The translations under genes were made by a program, and so were the position numbers. The notes under the pieces are model-generated. The model saw only the letters and a list, made by a program, of their open reading frames with translations. It had not been told where the DNA came from and did not search any database. A DNA stretch of 6,080 nt, taken from contig JABZYY010000066.1 in the NCBI GenBank assembly GCA_015264885.1, positions 1 through 6,080 of the forward strand, given 5' to 3'. Numbering within the stretch: the first letter of the stretch is position 1; each line of letters starts with the position of its first letter. Positions 5,127 to 6,080 of the stretch are shown here, in pieces. Origin of the DNA: Streptococcus sp. Lineage in GTDB: Bacteria; Bacillota; Bacilli; Lactobacillales; Aerococcaceae.

Positions 5127-6011
5127 CTATCCGTACAGTTCTTTATAAAGTGCGTAACAACCTTTTGCTCCAATCTTAATTTCACTACATTGATGGATGT
5201 TTTCTAGTATCCACTTCCATTTTTCTTTTGGAAGCTCACCCTCCGTAAGGTGAATGCTAAGTTGTCTTTCTTCGCTATTCAGCCTTTCTACTTCTCTTGG
5301 AAATTGCTCTACAAACTTTTCGAAATACGCTTTGGAAACAAAGGTCAATTGAAGTGTATCAACGCCTTCTTTATGCGGTGCATATTCCAAGGCGATTCGT
5401 TTCTCTTTCATAAAATAAATCTTGTCGGCAATCGAATCGAGATTGTTCAGTAAATGAGAGGCCATCACGATCGTTTTCCCCTCATCCCGTAACTGTCTCA
5501 ACACTTTAGAAATCAATTCCACATTATCCGGATCTAAACCGTTCATCACTTCATCCACAAGCATATAGTCTGCTTTTGTAACCAGCACTAATGCAAAACA
5601 AAGACGTTGCCGCATCCCTAGTGAATACCCACCCACTTTTTGAAGAATATAGTCTTCCATTTTCAACTGCTCGACCACGGCTTGAACAGTTCCAGCAGCT
5701 ACCTTCCACATCGAAGCATAGAAATTCAAATGCTCGATTCCATTTAACTCATCGTATAATTCTGATTGATCAGGCATTTTCACGATATGTTGTCTCATAA
5801 ATAATGTATCAGTTGTATAATTCTTCCCTTGATAACACACCGAAATACCGTTATTTCTTAAGTGTCCAGACAGTATTTGGATAAGCGTAGATTTTCCTAC
5901 GCCATTCGGTGCTACTAGTCCAATAATTTGAGACGATGGAAGCTCTAAGTCAATCTGATTTAGAATCTCTTTTTTTCCATATGAAAAATTCTGAATATGA
6001 ACTTCTAGCAT
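5127..6011 (-). CDS. ABC transporter ATP-binding protein of the ABC-2 operon
   Basis: This 294-residue cytoplasmic ATPase starts at ATG 6011 with GGAAGG about 9 nt upstream. Motifs in order: an aromatic A-loop residue in SYG near 11, Walker A APNGVGKST (34-42), a Q-loop region around VKMPDQ (77-82), signature YSLGMRQRL (129-137), Walker B YMLVDE (149-154) with catalytic glutamate 154, D-loop GLDP (158-161) and switch histidine 186 in MASH. The YSLGMRQRL form is typical of ATPases that pair with ABC-2 permeases. Two departures are visible: Ala replaces the first Gly of Walker A, and DEVMNGLD stands where DEPTNGLD is usual. Neither removes a catalytic residue, so activity is expected. About 85 C-terminal residues form an accessory domain of unknown role. 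It heads the block ATPase-permease A-permease B and should dimerise beneath the two permeases. Confidence 0.93.
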   Translation of the reverse strand: MLEVHIQNFSYGKKEILNQIDLELPSSQIIGLVAPNGVGKSTLIQILSGHLRNNGISVCYQGKNYTTDTLFMRQHIVKMPDQSELYDELNGIEHLNFYASMWKVAAGTVQAVVEQLKMEDYILQKVGGYSLGMRQRLCFALVLVTKADYMLVDEVMNGLDPDNVELISKVLRQLRDEGKTIVMASHLLNNLDSIADKIYFMKEKRIALEYAPHKEGVDTLQLTFVSKAYFEKFVEQFPREVERLNSEERQLSIHLTEGELPKEKWKWILENIHQCSEIKIGAKGCYALYKELYG

Positions 6012-6080
6012 TCGTTCGACACCTTCCTATACTTGTATCTTAATTTAATCATTTCTGTTACCGTTTCCTTTGTTAATATT
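6005..6080 (-). CDS. C-terminal end of an upstream gene, possibly a GntR/YtrA-type regulator (partial)
   Basis: From the right edge, one minus-strand frame stays open for 24 codons, containing LTKETVTEMIKLRYKYRKV, and stops at TAG 6005-6007, overlapping the ATPase start by 7 nt. Such an overlap is typical of operons. Short GntR regulators of the YtrA subfamily often precede ABC-2 ATPases and commonly end in a segment resembling LTKEEVIELI, which this tail resembles. The identification rests on a few residues and on context. A second frame is open for 11 codons before a stop near 6045, so even the presence of the gene is not certain. Confidence 0.42.
   Translation of the reverse strand, partial: ILTKETVTEMIKLRYKYRKVSNEC

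Noticed and set aside
4210..5800. Plus-strand frames of 60-70 codons inside the permease A and ATPase genes
   Set aside because: They are antisense shadows of well-supported minus-strand genes, without domains or start signals.
2842..6011. Lantibiotic immunity (LanFEG) assignment for the ABC-2 operon
   Set aside because: The gene order fits loosely, but the permeases are much longer, with large outer loops, and no bacteriocin, modification or sensor gene is present in the window.
6045..6080. Alternative open frame at the right edge, ending in a TAA near 6045
   Set aside because: It encodes only a short Asn/Gly-rich tail; the other frame overlaps the ATPase start as operon genes often do. 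Not excluded with certainty.

Overview
The window reads as chromosomal DNA of a low-GC Gram-positive bacterium, most likely in the Lactobacillales. A Carnobacteriaceae/Granulicatella-like source is a guess from the style of the LysM protein, not a demonstrated assignment. The grounds are A/T-rich codon use, strong GGAGG-type ribosome binding sites, compact rho-independent terminators, and a secreted LysM-3D cell-wall protein. Every supported gene lies on the minus strand, so transcription runs from high to low coordinates. No rRNA, tRNA, CRISPR array, insertion sequence or phage gene is visible.

In transcription order there are three units. (1) From 6080 down to 2821 is an ABC-2 transport operon. 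It begins with the last 24 codons of an upstream gene, possibly a GntR/YtrA-type regulator. It continues with a cytoplasmic ATPase (6011-5127) and two large membrane subunits (5090-3900 and 3903-2842), and ends at a terminator whose stem contains the last stop codon. ATPase and first permease are 36 nt apart; the two permeases overlap by ATGA, which suggests translational coupling. The likely complex is an ATPase dimer under a heterodimeric permease with two bulky extracytoplasmic loops. The cargo is unknown. (2) From about 2790 to 1071 is a single-gene unit for a fused ABC exporter half-transporter (membrane domain plus nucleotide-binding domain), with its own promoter region, an 11-bp palindrome there, and a strong terminator. 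(3) From about 912 past the left edge is a secreted LysM plus 3D-domain protein, resembling B. subtilis YocH and truncated by the window edge.

The most interesting non-coding part is the 393-bp gap between units 2 and 3. It holds the exporter terminator, a perfect TGTCAT-N5-TGTCAT direct repeat resembling a WalR (YycF) operator and overlapping a candidate extended -10 box, and an approximately 160-nt leader before the LysM gene. In that leader an 11-bp inverted repeat encloses two smaller hairpins and competes with two others near the ribosome binding site. The transporters look ordinary in type; I do not see clear evidence of a wholly new system. The leader RNA, the operator and the unidentified ABC-2 cargo are the points that deserve a second look.
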